This document shows, in pieces, positions 62,800 through 64,000 of a stretch of 64,000 bases of DNA (position 1 is the first letter of the stretch; each line of letters begins with the position of its first letter). The position numbers were made by a program, and so were the translations under genes. Source of the DNA: Sneathiella chinensis (GTDB taxonomy: Bacteria; Pseudomonadota; Alphaproteobacteria; Sneathiellales; Sneathiellaceae); NCBI RefSeq assembly GCF_012720115.1, contig NZ_VNWN01000007.1:62001-126000 (forward strand), given 5' to 3'. The notes under the pieces were generated by a model that had not been told where the DNA came from, made no database searches, and saw only the letters and a list, made by a program, of their open reading frames with translations.

Positions 62800-64000
62800 A
62801 TGCCCCCATTTGCCGCCCGGATTATCCAGTATTTCAGGCTTCCCCTGCCCGAACAGGAACAGGACCCGAACCGCGCCCTGTTGCAACAGGCGGTTTTTGA
62901 CGCCTTCCTGATGGTGTCCATTGCGGCGGAAAAGGCCATCCCGCTGGCCCCGGACGACATCACCATCATTATTCGCCTCAAGAACAGCCTGCACGCCGCT
63001 GCCATCCCCGCCGAGACAGAAGCGGCGTTCTGGTCTGCCTATGAACGGATCACGCGGGCCTTCAAGCCCATCTCAATTGCCAGTATCCGGGCCACATCCC
63101 CGCCCCTTGAAGGACAAAGCCGGACCGGCCGCCGGCGGTTCTGCCTGTGGCCGCGGGTGTCCCTCTCAACACGCTGCGCCAATACCTACAAGCTGCTGTC
63201 CCTTGTCACATTGCTGGCACTCATTCTGGTGCAGGTCTACTGGTATATTGGTTGGTCACTGACCTCGGATATCCGGGCGCAGCGCCAAACCATCGCTGCC
63301 TATGATAAAGAACGGGCGGGCATTGCCCTCAGCCTTGACGGCAACCCTCAGGAACAGAACAGGTTTTCACTGGAACAAAGGAATCGGGTTCAGACCCTCG
63401 ACAGCCTGATCACGGAACATCAAAACTGGAAAATGGCCGCTGAAAACCACCTTCAGAACTGGAATCAGGTCTGGTCCAACATGGACCTGCTGACCTTGCA
63501 GCCGTGGCAGAATGACGATTACAGGAACTACCCGCCCGAGGTACAGCGCCGCATTCAGTTCGTGTCGGCGGAAAACACCCTGCAGGCCATTTCCGAATAT
63601 GCCCTGCCCATCCTGTACGGCCTGATCGGGGCCTGTTTCTATATCCTTCGCCAGATCCCCAAGGAGATCGAGGCCCTGACCTTTTCCATGAATTCCTATA
63701 TCGGGTACAGCCTTCGCATGGTTCAGGGGCCACTGGCCGGGATCATGACCAGTTACTTCTTCAGTTCCGATCCCATCGAACCCTCCGGGTTGGTCAGCTC
63801 GGGCCAGAACGGCCCTGCCCTTGAGCCCGGCCTGACCGCCCTCAGCCCGCTGGCGGTGGCCTTTCTGGCCGGATATAGCGTGGAGTTCGTTTTCCGATTC
63901 TTCGACAAGCTGCTGTTTTCATCGGACACACCGGGCCAGACGACCCAAAACTCCCCCAACACCCACCCACCGACGCCCGGGGCGGGAAATTCAACCAAAC
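62800..64000 (+). CDS. Unassigned membrane protein with long periplasmic helical segment, truncated at window end
   Basis: An open reading frame running to the window edge (400 codons seen, no stop). GGAGAAGGA lies just before the ATG. It has a cytoplasmic N-terminal domain (residues 1-125), a membrane helix at about 131-152 (LLSLVTLLALILVQVYWYIG), a periplasmic helical region to about 265 with QRQTIAAYDKERAG, a second helix at about 267-285, and a third at about 346-365 (PLAVAFLAGYSVEFVF). I recognise no family. It follows the LysR gene by 54 bases. Confidence 0.8.
   Translation, partial: MPPFAARIIQYFRLPLPEQEQDPNRALLQQAVFDAFLMVSIAAEKAIPLAPDDITIIIRLKNSLHAAAIPAETEAAFWSAYERITRAFKPISIASIRATSPPLEGQSRTGRRRFCLWPRVSLSTRCANTYKLLSLVTLLALILVQVYWYIGWSLTSDIRAQRQTIAAYDKERAGIALSLDGNPQEQNRFSLEQRNRVQTLDSLITEHQNWKMAAENHLQNWNQVWSNMDLLTLQPWQNDDYRNYPPEVQRRIQFVSAENTLQAISEYALPILYGLIGACFYILRQIPKEIEALTFSMNSYIGYSLRMVQGPLAGIMTSYFFSSDPIEPSGLVSSGQNGPALEPGLTALSPLAVAFLAGYSVEFVFRFFDKLLFSSDTPGQTTQNSPNTHPPTPGAGNSTK

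Overview
The window is about 57% GC, densely coded, and reads as the chromosome of a motile alphaproteobacterium. The best fit is Rhodospirillales or a neighbouring marine order. Supporting markers are the flgFGAH/fliX/flgI/flgJ arrangement, a chemotaxis phosphatase CheZ, a MotE-like protein, DUF2336 and DUF6468 proteins, an alphaproteobacterial-type DksA, and Tad-type minor pilins. No rRNA, tRNA, CRISPR array or insertion sequence was seen. Assignments rest on motifs and remembered families; no database search was run.

Layout. (1) 1-9300: dapA (minus) with the apparent first codons of smpB after it, then a LysR regulator divergent from a Dpp/Opp-type peptide ABC operon (binding protein, two permeases, two ATPases) ending in an M81 (MlrC-like) metallopeptidase. 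(2) 9374-13172: two large cytoplasmic minus-strand genes I cannot assign. (3) 13554-15898: three TadG/TadE-like genes. (4) 15990-23591: pepN, slt (apparently starting at ATT), a HAD dehalogenase, an alpha/beta hydrolase and a threonine/serine dehydratase. (5) 23592-25668: an AT-rich leader, a gene of near-perfect 25-residue repeats and an uncharacterised partner gene. This is my main candidate for an undescribed system. (6) 25703-26830: class V aminotransferase.

(7) 26953-45394: flagellar island. Minus strand: a large TPR protein, two OmpA/MotB-like proteins, cheZ, a motE-like gene, a DUF6468 gene, fliM and fliL. Plus strand: flgF, flgG, flgA and flgH behind a near-consensus sigma-54 promoter; then queC-queE-queD-queF, dksA, fliX, and flgI-flgJ-flgN-like behind a second sigma-54-like site, with flaG opposite. 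Queuosine-precursor genes interrupt the usual flagellar run. QueD lacks the expected catalytic cysteine and FliM has an acidic repeated N-terminus.

(8) 46087-64000: a MarR-type regulator; a DUF2336 / PAS histidine kinase / DUF2336 cluster; moaA; NAD kinase; a DUF1007 and NicO-type metal exporter pair; a chemoreceptor; an enoyl-CoA hydratase; a ParA / RHH-like / PAS-like trio; an ArsC-family protein; azoR with a divergent LysR regulator; and a membrane protein running off the window end.

Taken together, the window combines peptide uptake and degradation, cell-wall enzymes, flagellar assembly and chemotaxis, 7-deazaguanine synthesis, and signalling genes suggestive of cell-cycle or motility control.
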